64,000 bases of DNA from an uncultured Sutterella sp. (GTDB taxonomy: Bacteria > Pseudomonadota > Gammaproteobacteria > Burkholderiales > Burkholderiaceae_F). The stretch is taken from assembly GCA_905202595.1 (NCBI GenBank), contig CAJKSP010000005.1:17851-81850 (forward strand), given 5' to 3'. Shown in pieces: positions 16,796-25,421 of this stretch. A model generated the notes under the pieces. That model was not told the DNA's origin and did not search any database. It saw only the letters and a list, made by a program, of their open reading frames with translations. Positions within the stretch are counted from its first letter, which is position 1. The number at the start of each line of letters is the position of its first letter. The position numbers and the translations under genes are program-made.

Positions 16796-17719
16796 CTACG
16801 GCGCCGGGGCCTCTCCGCTTTCGGCGATCAGCTCATTGAGCTTCTTGACTGTTCCTTCAAAGCGCAGATACTGCGCGCTGTCGGGCGGCGTCTTCGTCAT
16901 CATGAATTCGATCTGCTTCTTGGCGAGAGGCCAGTCCTCCGTCGCCATCGCTGCCAGGCTCACCAGCTCGACGGCCTTGTCGTTTTCCGGCTGCAGGCCA
17001 AGCGCCTGAAGGAGCACGCGCTTGGCGTCGCCATAGTGCGCCTTGTCCTGCGCCGTCAGCACCGCCGCACCGTATTCCAGCATGATGTCGGGATCCTGAC
17101 GAATCTTCTCGTCGGCCGCACGCGCCGAGCGATAGGCCTGCGACGCGCCCATGAAGTCGCCCGCATCGATTCGACGGTGAGCAAGGAGCACCCAGGCCCG
17201 CCCGTCCTTCGGGCTCTCCTCCAGATAGGTTTCGATGGATTCAGCCGAAGCCGTCCCCTGCATCACCGCCTGCTCCTTCTGAAGCATCATGAGCTCCGGC
17301 GCGCCGAGCTTCGCATAGAGACCGGCGGAAACAACCGCGAAGCCTGCAGCTACGGCGGCAGCGAAAGCGCCGCGGGGAATTCTGAGCGGCTTGGCCGCAT
17401 AGGCGGCCGCTTCGTCTTCGCTTGCCTTGAGCTCCCGAGATTCGGCCACGGCGCGGCTTTCGAGGTCGGCAAGCAGCGACTGATAGAGCGCTGGCGTCAC
17501 GGCGCCGCGAGCCAGATCTCCATCAAGACGAGCCTTTTCGTCGCGAAGCGCCTGCGCCAGATTGGCGCGCGCCTCCTTCGCATCCTGGGCAACGTCGGAT
17601 GCCGAAGCATCGGACGCGCCGCCCTCAGAGCGGCGCTTCAGGATCGTCGGCATCAGAATGGCAATCGCCGCGAGGAGCATCAGCAGCTCGACGGCATAGA
17701 GAATCACGCGGTCAGTCAT
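16796..17719 (-). CDS. ccmI: CcmI/NrfG-like TPR protein for c-type cytochrome assembly
   Basis: 307 residues from the ATG at 17719; 33 further upstream codons look non-coding. A first membrane helix (VILYAVELLMLLAAIAILMP) and a charged loop (DEKARLDGDLARGAVTPALY, LLADLESRAVAE) match the CcmI N-terminal domain. A second helix lies near 140-160. A periplasmic TPR region covers about 180-300 (GRAWVLLAHRRIDAGDFMGASQAYRSA and similar). CcmI/CycH hands apocytochrome to the heme ligase; NrfG does this for the CXXCK site of nitrite reductases. It lies 241 bp downstream of the octaheme enzyme on the same strand, which fits a dedicated assembly factor. No other ccm genes are in the window. Confidence 0.7.
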   Translation of the reverse strand: MTDRVILYAVELLMLLAAIAILMPTILKRRSEGGASDASASDVAQDAKEARANLAQALRDEKARLDGDLARGAVTPALYQSLLADLESRAVAESRELKASEDEAAAYAAKPLRIPRGAFAAAVAAGFAVVSAGLYAKLGAPELMMLQKEQAVMQGTASAESIETYLEESPKDGRAWVLLAHRRIDAGDFMGASQAYRSARAADEKIRQDPDIMLEYGAAVLTAQDKAHYGDAKRVLLQALGLQPENDKAVELVSLAAMATEDWPLAKKQIEFMMTKTPPDSAQYLRFEGTVKKLNELIAESGEAPAP

Positions 17720-17821
17720 GAGCTTGAGAGCGGATGTGAAGAAGAAAGGAAGAAGCGCAAACGGCGCCGCAGGCCTCGTTTGTCGCGGCGCATGCGGGAA
17801 AGCCCGACTATACAGCATGAA

Positions 17822-17869
17822 GCGAGGCGGCTTCCTCCTCGCGGCATTGCCGGGAGAAAGCCGCCTCGC
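17822..17869 (-). terminator. Strong hairpin between octaheme gene and CcmI-like gene
   Basis: GCGAGGCGGCTT pairs perfectly with AAGCCGCCTCGC over a 24-nt loop. No U-run follows on the minus strand. It could be a weak terminator or an mRNA-stabilising element that uncouples expression of the two genes. Confidence 0.4.
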
Positions 17870-17960
17870 GCACGGCGGGCTCAGCGCCCGCCGATGAAGG
17901 CGTTCTGGATCTTGCGGAAGCTGCGCTCATTTGCGAAGCCTCCGCATGAGAGCCGCAAGA

Positions 17961-19586
17961 TTACTTCTTCGCGAGCTTCTCGGCCGTCGCCTTCTTCAGA
18001 AGCGCCGTCGCATCCTGAGCGGCCTTGGCGCCCTTGGCCAGGCTGCGAACCGCTTCGTCAGGATTGTGGAACCAGGCGCCGTTCACCGCAGTCCAGTACT
18101 CCCAGTTGATGTGGGCGGAGGCATGGAGCTTGCGGGCCTCGTCGAGCGTCTTCTGATCGACGCCCGCGGCAATCGCCGCTTCGAACGCGTCGAACATGTC
18201 GTTCATGCGCGCTTCCGTCTCGCGGACCTTGCCGTCGTAGTAGCCGTGCATGGCGTCAATCGCCGCATTCATCTGCTTTTCCGTCTTGTCGGTGTGGCAG
18301 GTGAGACAGGTTTCCTTGATGTAGTGGCGCGGCGACGTGGCCCAGTGGTTCGTATAGACCTTGCCCGTCTTCTCATCCTTCACCTTCGGCATGTGGCAGG
18401 AAGCGCAGTTGGCGCCCGCCTTGTCGTGCTTCGAGCCGAAGAACGTCTCCGTGTCCGGATGCTGCATCTTCACAAGGAGCGCGCCCGTCATGCTGTGCTT
18501 GAAGTCGCGGTAGCCGATCTTGTCGTAGTAGGCCTCGATCTGGTCGGCGTTCACAAACGGGAAGTGATTCGTCAGGCGGTTGTCCATGCCGATAGGCTTG
18601 CCCGTCTTGGCGTCGATGCCGGGGTTGCAGATGTATTCGACGTGGCACTGCGCGCACATGAGGTTGGCATCGGGCTTGGCGAGATAGCCCACCTTGCGCG
18701 TGAAGCCGCGCACGCCCGCATCCTTCACTTCGACGGGCGTCTTGTGCGCCGCCACCTCGTTCCAGACGGAGGGACCGTCGGTGCGCGTCACGGCATCAAT
18801 CAGCGCATCGCGGACGATGCGGGGCTTGGCCGAATGCGGATCGTGGCAGAAGTTGCAGTTGAGTGCATGCTGAACAGCGCGCACGGAGTCGACGGCATTC
18901 GAGGCGCGGTTCCACTTGGCGCCTTCGACCTTGTCGCCCATGTAGGCCCAGTCAAGCATCAGATCGGTCGACTTGCAGGACCAGCAGACGCCGTTGCCGG
19001 CAGCGGCCGTGCCCGGCTTGAAGGGCTTGTGCTCATTGCTTTCCGGATGGGTGTCCTTGAGGACGTCCCAGACCTTGTAGGACTTGCCGCCTTCAAGCGT
19101 CGTGTAGAGCCAGCCGTCCTTGGGCTCGAAGCGGCCGCCGAATGCACGGTCGACGAGGAACTGGTCGATGGCCATCCAGGTGTGCGAGCGCGGCAGGTCG
19201 TGCTCCTTCGTGAAGCCGTGGCCGCCGAGCGCGCGATCGAAGAACGGATCGGGCGCAGGACCCGTAGCCGCCTTCTTCGACTGGCGGGCCGGACGCTCGC
19301 TCGTCGTGTAGAGCGACTTGTATTGCGGCTGGTGGCAGGCGCCGCAGGTAGCAGGATCCATGCTCGTCACCGGACGGTTCGAAGCCTTCTCCAGGTGCTT
19401 GTCCAGACCGGAATGGCAGGTCGTGCAGGCCACGTCCTTATGGGCGGCGCCGGCGTGATTCTTCGTCACGTTGCTGTGGCAGGTCTGACATTGATTGAGA
19501 TCAACAGGCGCAGCCCAAGCGGCAGCGCTGAAACCGAGAGCAGCAGCGAGCGCGGCAGCTGCGGCGGTGAAATGGTGGGCCTTCAT
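17961..19586 (-). CDS. Octaheme cytochrome c nitrite reductase (ONR/TvNiR type)
   Basis: 541 residues from the ATG 19586, which has CAGGAG upstream. A Sec signal peptide ends near AAWAAP. Eight heme motifs occur in order: CQTCH, CTTCH, CGACH, CWSCK, CNFCH, CAQCH, CASCH, CLTCH. The fourth is the lysine-ligated CXXCK catalytic heme. The last five hemes and the residues CHVEY and KMQHP match the NrfA core, which reduces nitrite to ammonia with six electrons. Pentaheme NrfA lacks the first three motifs. Octaheme reductases (Thioalkalivibrio TvNiR) have exactly this order and also a Tyr-x-Cys crosslink; here the motif is YIC. The enzyme is periplasmic. No nrfH-type quinol dehydrogenase is next to it; a CcmI-like gene follows. 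Confidence 0.88.
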   Translation of the reverse strand: MKAHHFTAAAAALAAALGFSAAAWAAPVDLNQCQTCHSNVTKNHAGAAHKDVACTTCHSGLDKHLEKASNRPVTSMDPATCGACHQPQYKSLYTTSERPARQSKKAATGPAPDPFFDRALGGHGFTKEHDLPRSHTWMAIDQFLVDRAFGGRFEPKDGWLYTTLEGGKSYKVWDVLKDTHPESNEHKPFKPGTAAAGNGVCWSCKSTDLMLDWAYMGDKVEGAKWNRASNAVDSVRAVQHALNCNFCHDPHSAKPRIVRDALIDAVTRTDGPSVWNEVAAHKTPVEVKDAGVRGFTRKVGYLAKPDANLMCAQCHVEYICNPGIDAKTGKPIGMDNRLTNHFPFVNADQIEAYYDKIGYRDFKHSMTGALLVKMQHPDTETFFGSKHDKAGANCASCHMPKVKDEKTGKVYTNHWATSPRHYIKETCLTCHTDKTEKQMNAAIDAMHGYYDGKVRETEARMNDMFDAFEAAIAAGVDQKTLDEARKLHASAHINWEYWTAVNGAWFHNPDEAVRSLAKGAKAAQDATALLKKATAEKLAKK

Positions 19587-19697
19587 GGCGAATCTCCTGA
19601 GGGTGGTGGCAGAGAGGGCGCCATGCTTGGCTGAACTTGCGCGCTGAGCGCGATCGAAACGCCGTCTCTGTCGGGGTCGCACTCATAGTAGCGTTCC

Positions 19698-19712
19698 TTA
19701 AGCTGAGCTTAA
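19698..19712. promoter_or_regulatory. 15-bp palindrome upstream of the octaheme nitrite reductase
   Basis: TTAAGCT and AGCTTAA form a perfect inverted repeat around a single G, centred about 119 bp before the start codon on the minus strand. It is a candidate operator or activator site; the binding protein is unknown. Confidence 0.35.
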
Positions 19713-19956
19713 AGAAGCCAGAGGGAATGCATGAGAAGCGCTTTTCCTGAAGCTCTCTGCATCGTCAAAATACCTGTCTAACAAGCTTTTCTAAATAGGA
19801 CCGCTCCATATGCATCACCTTTGGGAGGGTTGAGGGGAGATGCCGCTCGAGCGATGCACCCCCTCGCCCCATCCCGCCTCAGGCTTCGGAAGCGCCAGCG
19901 GCCGCCTGACGCATGGCCTTCCGGCGCTATCAAAAAGCGACGCTGCCTATAAAGAA

Positions 19957-20004
19957 AAGGCGCGGCTTCTCGACGCCGAATCGGCTCAAGAAGCACCGCG
20001 CCTT
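19957..20004 (-). terminator. Rho-independent terminator of the amino-acid symporter gene
   Basis: On the minus strand AAGGCGCGG-TG-CTTCT pairs with AGAAG-CCGCGCCTT and is followed by TTCTTTA. It begins 29 bp after the symporter stop. The remainder of 19713-20032 holds no gene I can support. Confidence 0.7.
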
Positions 20005-20032
20005 CTTCATGAGAAGCAGCTGGCGGCAGCGG

Positions 20033-21460
20033 CTACTGCGCAAGCTCCTCGCCTTCGCGGCGAGGCCACGCCAGAATGCCCTTCTGGCTCGGCAGGATGC
20101 GCGGATCGAATTCGGGACTTGCCACGCCCATGGCCTTCTGCCGGAAGTAGTCCGAGAGGCAGATGCAGGCAATGCGGCCGAGCAGCGCAATCGCCACAAG
20201 GTTCAGAACCGCCATGAGCGCCATGAAGAGATCGGCCAGATTCCAGACGAGCGTCAGCGCGGCGACACTGCCGAAGGCCACCATCGCCACCACGAGCACG
20301 CGGAATGTCCAGAGTGCAGCCGGACGGCGGCTGATGAAGTCCATGTTGACTTCGCCGTAGAAATAATTGCCGATGATCGAGCTGAAGGCGAAGAAAAGAA
20401 TGATCACGCTCATGAACGTGTTGGTCCAGGCGCCGAGCTCGCCCGTGAGCGCATGCTGCGCGAGCTCGATGCCGGTTTTGCCAGAAGCCGCCCAGTCGGG
20501 GGAGAGCAGCACGATCATCGCGGACGACGTGCAGACCATGAGCGTGTCGACAAAGACGCCGGCCGCCTGCACGAGGCCCTGCTTCACCGGATGAGAAGCA
20601 TCGGCCGCAGCCGCAGCGTTCGGCACCGAGCCCATGCCCGCCTCGTTCGAGAAGAGGCCGCGCTTCACGCCCGTCATGAGCGCAAGGCCGAAGCCCGCCC
20701 CCATCGCCGCATCGAAGTCAAAGGCCGAGCGCACGATCTCCGCGAGCACGCTCGGAATGAGCGTGATGTTCATGACCGTCACGACGCCCGCCACAAGAAG
20801 ATAGGCGCCAGCCATGATCGGCACCATGACGCCCACGACCTTCGCAATGCGCTCCATGCCGCCGAAGATCACGAGCGCCGTGAGCACGGCGATGCACACG
20901 CTCGAGACTTCAGGCGCAACGCCCCAGGAGGCCTGCAGCGAAATGGCGATGGTGTTGGCCTGGACGGAATTGAAGATGAGGCCGTAGGTCACGGAGATGA
21001 GCACGGCAAAAAGCGTCGCGAAGAACGGCGAGCCGAGAACATTGCCGATGTAGTAGGCCGGCCCGCCCACAAAGCCGCCGCCTTTCTTCGGCGCCTTGTA
21101 AACCTGCGCGAGCGTCGACTCGATGAAGCCCGTCGCTGCGCCGAGAATGGCGATCACCCACATCCAGAAGACGGCGCCCGGACCGCCCGTTGCCACCGCA
21201 ATCGCAATGCCGGCAATATTGCCTACGCCGACGCGGGAGGCCGTTGACACGCAGAACGCCTGAAAGGTCGACACGCGCCCGCTTCGCGGCTTCGCGGCGG
21301 CGCCTTCGCCGATGAGGCGGAACATCTCCGGGATCCTGCGCAGCTGCACGAAGCCTGTGCGCAGCGTGAACCAGATGCCGAGCCCCACAAGCATCACGAT
21401 GAGGACATAGGACCAGAGCACGTCATTGACGGCGGCGACAACGGCATTGAGAGCTTCCAT
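20033..21460 (-). CDS. Alanine/glycine:cation symporter (AGCS family)
   Basis: 475 residues from the ATG 21460, with AAGAAAG as a ribosome site; the 25 codons upstream in frame are not family-like. About ten to eleven membrane helices are predicted. AGCS signatures are present: GIWFTLRTGFVQLR near the N-terminus, VGVGNIAGIAIAVATGGPGA (the family pattern), FNSVQANTIA, and GVKRGLFSNEAGMGSVPNAAAAA near residue 290. The family (DagA, AlsT, AgcS) takes up alanine or glycine with Na+ or H+ across the inner membrane. The gene ends with a terminator. The upstream 690 bp hold a separate hairpin cluster. Substrate preference between D-Ala, L-Ala and Gly is not predictable. Confidence 0.93.
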   Translation of the reverse strand: MEALNAVVAAVNDVLWSYVLIVMLVGLGIWFTLRTGFVQLRRIPEMFRLIGEGAAAKPRSGRVSTFQAFCVSTASRVGVGNIAGIAIAVATGGPGAVFWMWVIAILGAATGFIESTLAQVYKAPKKGGGFVGGPAYYIGNVLGSPFFATLFAVLISVTYGLIFNSVQANTIAISLQASWGVAPEVSSVCIAVLTALVIFGGMERIAKVVGVMVPIMAGAYLLVAGVVTVMNITLIPSVLAEIVRSAFDFDAAMGAGFGLALMTGVKRGLFSNEAGMGSVPNAAAAADASHPVKQGLVQAAGVFVDTLMVCTSSAMIVLLSPDWAASGKTGIELAQHALTGELGAWTNTFMSVIILFFAFSSIIGNYFYGEVNMDFISRRPAALWTFRVLVVAMVAFGSVAALTLVWNLADLFMALMAVLNLVAIALLGRIACICLSDYFRQKAMGVASPEFDPRILPSQKGILAWPRREGEELAQ

Positions 21461-21829
21461 TCTTTCTTGCTGACCTTTGCTGGCTGGAGAGGGTTGCAGA
21501 TCTGCTCGGACGAGGCGCCGCAGCGGGCGATCCATCCGGCGGAGTACGGGAAAAAGGGGGCATTTTATAACCTAGCGGAGATGCGCTCCATCAAATTTCG
21601 CAGAAATCCGCTCTGCCTCCTGGCTTGAATACATGCCAGCTTGAGGCTTTCGTCGCGGCAGGCTGCCGATCAGGAAAATTCTTACCCGCCGGCATTGACA
21701 GACTGACGCCGGCGGCGGCAAGATTTTCGTATTGCGGCGCTCGCCCTTGGAGGCCTGCGCCTGCATGATCAGCAATTCCTTCTCAGACAGTCCGCATGAC
21801 TTCCATCATCCGCACGTCGATGTACGCGT

Positions 21830-21973
21830 ATTGGCGCCCCTTCTCCTTTAGAAGGCGGGCGCTCTTCGTCGTGCGCAGAGGATGATCCGAAGCGCAAGTG
21901 CATCGCCCCTGAAGCTCCAGGGGACCTGAAAAGGAAGAGAAAGCCCGCGATCCGATGATCGGCGGGCTTTTTT
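21830..21973 (+). ncRNA. Candidate small RNA: three hairpins ending in a terminator
   Basis: Hairpin 1 near 21834-21863 pairs GCGCCC-CTTCT with AGAAG-GCGGGCGC. Hairpin 2 at about 21906-21923 pairs CCCCTG with CAGGGG. A purine-rich single strand (AAAAGGAAGAGA) follows. A terminator at 21941-21973 pairs AAGCCCGC-GATC with GATC-GGCGGGCTT before TTTTTT. No ORF with a ribosome site fits between them. The boundaries and family are unknown; I could not match it to a known RNA. Confidence 0.35.
21941..21973 (+). terminator. Rho-independent terminator
   Basis: AAGCCCGC and GCGGGCTT enclose a GATC/GATC inner stem and are followed by a T6 run. No protein gene precedes it on this strand for more than 2 kb, which is why a small RNA is suspected. 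Confidence 0.7.
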
Positions 21974-22152
21974 GATGTCTCGGCCGATCGCAGCGGAGCG
22001 CCCCGCTCGACTATGACTGCAACTGCTTGAAAACCCCGAGGCCATCATGATGAATGCCGTCCGCATCTGCCGATACCGCCGCCTGAACTGGCGATTTAGC
22101 CGCTCTCTCTGCAGCGCTTCTTCTTCATCCTCGCTTTGCTTCAGGCTTCATC

Positions 22153-23181
22153 ATGACGACGACATCCGACACCACCCGATCTCCTCGCTCTGCGCTTCTC
22201 GAACGCGCCTGCTTTAGCGCCGCCACGTCGCTGCCGCTGAACCGCTCGGCAGAAAATGCCGTCCGGACACTGATTCTCGCGCAGGAGGCGAAGGCCGCTG
22301 CGGCCTCTCAGCAGCCGTGCGCCAAGCCCGAGCGCCTGGCTCGCGCGCTTCTTCGCGATACCCGGCTTCGCTCCGCCGCCATTGACGGCACGGCGCTAGC
22401 CGCCATCGCCCGCAAGGCGCTTCTGCTCTCGGCGACGCTGCCGGCCATGACGCCGCAAGCCGTCGACCTTGCGCTCGCGCATCGCCGCGACATGGGCGCC
22501 TCCATCGGCCGTCCGCTTTCGAGCGCCCTGGTCGCCAGCGAGCGGCCGAGCAAATGCAGCGCCCGCAACCTCCCTCTTCTGAAGCCGTTTGAAGCCGCCA
22601 TGCGCCGCCGCGGCGCGCGCCTTGTCGCTGACTACGCCGAAGGGCGCCTTCCCGACGAGCTGCCGGAGGGCATCTGCGCGCTTTCCTTCGACGCGCTCGT
22701 CTACGGCTTTGAAGCGCTCGCTCTTGTGCGCGCCCAAACACAGCTTCCGATCCTTGCGCGCGGCGCCATCCTGACGGAAGCCGCCGTGCTCGCAGCGGCC
22801 GAAGCAGGCGCCGATGCCGTCGCCGTGCCGCTGCAGCTCCTCTCGGACTCCGGCGCCGAACACGTCATTCGCGCCGCTGCGGAACTCGGCCTTGAAGTCG
22901 TCGCCGAAGGCATGGATGAGGAGCAGCTCCTCGCCGCGCTGCGCCTCGGCGTGGCCATGGCCAGCATTGCCAGCATTGATCCGATGACGCTCGAGGCAGA
23001 CCCAGGTCGTGCGGCGGCGCTCGCAGACTTCGTGCCGCGCCGCTGCGTGCTTCTCTGCCGCGGCGCAGCTGAAACCGCCGCCATGATGGCCAGAACCGCC
23101 CGCCGTGCGGGACGCGCCCTCGTCTTCATCGCCGGCGAAGCCGTCTTCGGCCGCGAAGCGAGCTGCGCGCAGGCGGCCTAG
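22153..23181 (+). CDS. Divergent indole-3-glycerol-phosphate-synthase-like (TrpC) protein with altered catalytic residues
   Basis: 342 residues. From about 135 onward the chain follows the TrpC TIM-barrel order: LLKPFEAAMRRRG (as in P-LKPFE), ICALSFDAL (ALSVLTD position), LPILARGAI (LPVLRKDFI position), AAEAGADAVAVPLQLL, ELGLEVVAEGMDEEQ (LVEVHDE position) and IASIDPMTLEAD (INNRDL position). The last matching segment is FIAGEAVF, at the VGE phosphate position. The Glu of the LVEVH strand is kept. The catalytic Lys of RKDF, the Asn of NNR and the Glu of SESG are not. The family makes indole-glycerol phosphate for tryptophan, but this protein is probably inactive in that reaction. The N-terminal 130 residues are helical and Ala-rich. 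No trp genes adjoin. The start follows CTTCATC without a clear ribosome site. Confidence 0.6.
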   Translation: MTTTSDTTRSPRSALLERACFSAATSLPLNRSAENAVRTLILAQEAKAAAASQQPCAKPERLARALLRDTRLRSAAIDGTALAAIARKALLLSATLPAMTPQAVDLALAHRRDMGASIGRPLSSALVASERPSKCSARNLPLLKPFEAAMRRRGARLVADYAEGRLPDELPEGICALSFDALVYGFEALALVRAQTQLPILARGAILTEAAVLAAAEAGADAVAVPLQLLSDSGAEHVIRAAAELGLEVVAEGMDEEQLLAALRLGVAMASIASIDPMTLEADPGRAAALADFVPRRCVLLCRGAAETAAMMARTARRAGRALVFIAGEAVFGREASCAQAA

Positions 23182-23189
23182 CCGCCCGA

Positions 23190-23516
23190 TCAGGCGTCTT
23201 TAAGCTGCCGGCGGCTCCCGTGGCGGCCGCAAGTCACGACGCGCAGATCGCCCTGCTCGGCCGCGCGGCGCCGCCTCGCTTCCTTCGGATCGGTCAGGAG
23301 CGGCGCGGCAATCTCGATGCGGTCTCCGGGCTGCACGGCATCCGAAAGCGACGCTCTGCGCCCCCAGACGGCCAAGCCTTCGCCGGCCGCAAGCGGCCGG
23401 CCGAAGAGCGCAAGCGCCTCTTCAATCGTGGCGCCCTCAGGAATGCGCCGCGCGCAGATCTGTGCGCCCGATGCGCCGGCAATGCAGAGTTCGGCATCAA
23501 TCATGCGTGCAGTCAT
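23190..23516 (-). CDS. rnfH: RnfH-family (UPF0125) ubiquitin-fold protein
   Basis: 108 residues from the ATG 23516, with AAGGA about 10 bp upstream; an in-frame ATG at 23504 is the alternative. The chain has AELCIAGASGAQICARRIPEG cut here at AELCIAGASG, then TIEEALALFGRP, GLAVWGRRASLSDAVQPGDRIEI and PLLTDPKEARRRRAAE. This is the RnfH pattern; the closing DP-E-RR-RA segment is diagnostic. The function is unknown; a ubiquitin-like beta-grasp fold is known for the family. In many proteobacteria rnfH follows ratA, both divergent from smpB. Here smpB is indeed divergent at 25422, but a decayed transposase occupies the ratA place. The frame stays open upstream into that remnant. The gene is convergent with the TrpC-like gene (8-bp gap). 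Confidence 0.85.
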   Translation of the reverse strand: MTARMIDAELCIAGASGAQICARRIPEGATIEEALALFGRPLAAGEGLAVWGRRASLSDAVQPGDRIEIAAPLLTDPKEARRRRAAEQGDLRVVTCGRHGSRRQLKDA

Positions 23517-23559
23517 GGAATAAAGGTCCTTGAAGAAGAGAAAGAGAGATGTACGCCCG

Positions 23560-25196
23560 CATCCGGACCGCACAGTCGGGATCTCAAGCCGCTCAGCCAG
23601 GGCGCATGCATGAGTGCCCAAGCCGATTAGATATATTTGAATCCAGCGGTCAAGCACTCTATGTGCGTACTTGGGGTTGGCACACCGAGCCTGGAGGGCC
23701 GGGATAGAGATATCACAGTTGTCCAGCAGCAGGCCCTTGTCATAGAACCACACACGATAGTTTTCAAGCAATGCCAGCGCAAGCTTGTTGTGCAGGCCGC
23801 GGTTGCTGATGTACTTGCCGTTATTCGATCCTGATCCAGTACACGTCCAGAACCCAGTGCAGATTGTTCTCAATGTCCCAATGGGCGCGAACAATCGAGA
23901 GGATGCGCTCGCCGCAGCCTTTCTCACAAGGCAGCGAGGTGGCGTAGTAGCTGTACTCGTCGGTTATCTGCCCCGTTTTCTTGGTGAAGACTTGCTTGCG
24001 AATCCGCACGAAGCTGCCGCTTTCAAGCCCCTTCCACTTCTGCTTGAGCATGGGGCTTGCCAGCCGGCCCAAAATGACGTCAATGGTGCGCTGTTCAATA
24101 CGACCGTGGCCGCATTCAACATCCTGCTTGTAGGTCACGATCTGATCTTCGTGCGTCGTAGCGAACAAGTTGCTCGCCTCGCTGTTGGTCTTGTCCTGGT
24201 TGACCTTGAGACTGATGAGATAGTCTGCTCCGCCGGCGAGTACCGTCGTGACAAAGCGCACTTGACAGTTCATCGCATCGGCGGCGACGACGGCGCCGTT
24301 GATGTCAAGCCCCGCAAGCAACTGCGGGCCGACCGTCATCTCATTTGTTTTCTTGGGGATGAGGCGATGCGCCAAGCAAACGCGGGTACTCGCGTCGAAA
24401 ATGTTCATCAGATATGAAGACCGCAGAGCTCTGCGTTTCCCTTTGTTCGACTTCCTGTTGCACGGACAGCTTGACCGTCAGCGGGGATCACCCTTTCAGT
24501 GCCCTTTTTGACTAGGGGCTGCGTGAGCCTCATGTAGAAATCTTCCATGACTTCGGTTTTCGCCTGCAAGAGCGCACGGCGCACCGTATCGCGAGTCATG
24601 TTGACGCTGTCGAATCCCTTGAAGACCTTCGTGAAGAACTCGGCGTAGTTCTTAGCAAAGTCGGCAATGCTCTGGGCATCACTTTTGCCGCAGAGAGCGG
24701 ACATGAGCGAAATGAGAGTAATGTCAGGCAGCGGCACGACGATGCCTGGTTGTCGCCGAGATTCAAGCACCGAATCAATCGTTGCAGTCTTGATGACGTC
24801 CTGAACTAGCGGAACTTGCTTTTCAGTCTGTTCTGTACGCCTTGTATCCGTGCCCTTTGTGAGCTTGTCAACGAGCTCCCTGAGCTGGGCAATTTCGGCA
24901 TCCTTGCGGCGTACTTCCTCCAGCTTCAGGTACGTCTGACCGAAGATGAAGACGTCGTTGCGAATGGATCCGATCGTCTCGCGGATAACCTTGATCGCCC
25001 CCGTGTCGGGATTCTTGATGCGCTGCTCCCTGTAGACCTGATATAGGTCGCTTTTGCCGTTGTAGTTGAGGCTGCAATTGGGAAGGATCTAGGGGTACTT
25101 GGTGTAATCAGGTTTCTTGGATCGTCGGATATTATAAATATTTCTTATTTTATCAAATATCTGATTAGCCGAATGTGATTTATCTGTAATATTCAT
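23560..25196 (-). pseudogene. ISAs1-like DDE transposase, disrupted by a stop codon and frameshifts
   Basis: An ATG at 25196 (AAGATAA upstream) opens a frame that meets TAG at 25089-25091 after 35 codons. The same frame then continues, open, to about 24408 (SDLYQVYREQRIKNPDTG, SRRQPGIVVPLPDITLI, ADGQAVRATGSRTKG). Sense resumes in a second frame from 24408 to 23821 (MNIFDASTRVC, VVAADAMNCQ, HWDIENNLHWVLDV). A third frame follows (NNGKYISNRGLHNKLALALL). The DDE residues are recognisable in DGQ, ADAM and HWDIEN. The N-terminal region is longer than usual for ISAs1. The end is undefined because the last frame runs into rnfH. No terminal repeats were found. Several lesions imply a dead element. 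It is A+T-rich at its start. Confidence 0.75.
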
Positions 25197-25421
25197 AAAT
25201 TATCTTTTTTTTACCACATTTGCCTATCAAGGTGTTGTACATCCGCCCTGCCGCTCGGCGTGCAGAGCGGCGCTAAGCGGCTAAAATTTAATGTTTTCCG
25301 ACGCCGTCTGCTAAACGGCGCACAGTCCCCGCGGCGCCGGCCCGGCCTGAGGCGGCAGCGCCCCGAGGCGGAGCGCAGGCTCCAAGCCCATTCACCATCA
25401 ACCGCAACCTCAGACACTCAG

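Larger units (their letters stand above)
21461..22152. other. Intergenic region with a hairpin cluster
   Basis: No gene is supported in these 692 bp. The first 140 bp should hold the symporter promoter. From about 21830 to 21973 three successive hairpins occur on the plus strand, ending in a good terminator. This suggests a small RNA or a terminated leader. The TrpC-like gene starts at 22153. Confidence 0.5.

Noticed and set aside
17931..19634. 567-codon open frame antisense to the octaheme reductase
   Set aside because: The opposite strand encodes a protein with eight heme motifs; this frame is a compositional shadow.
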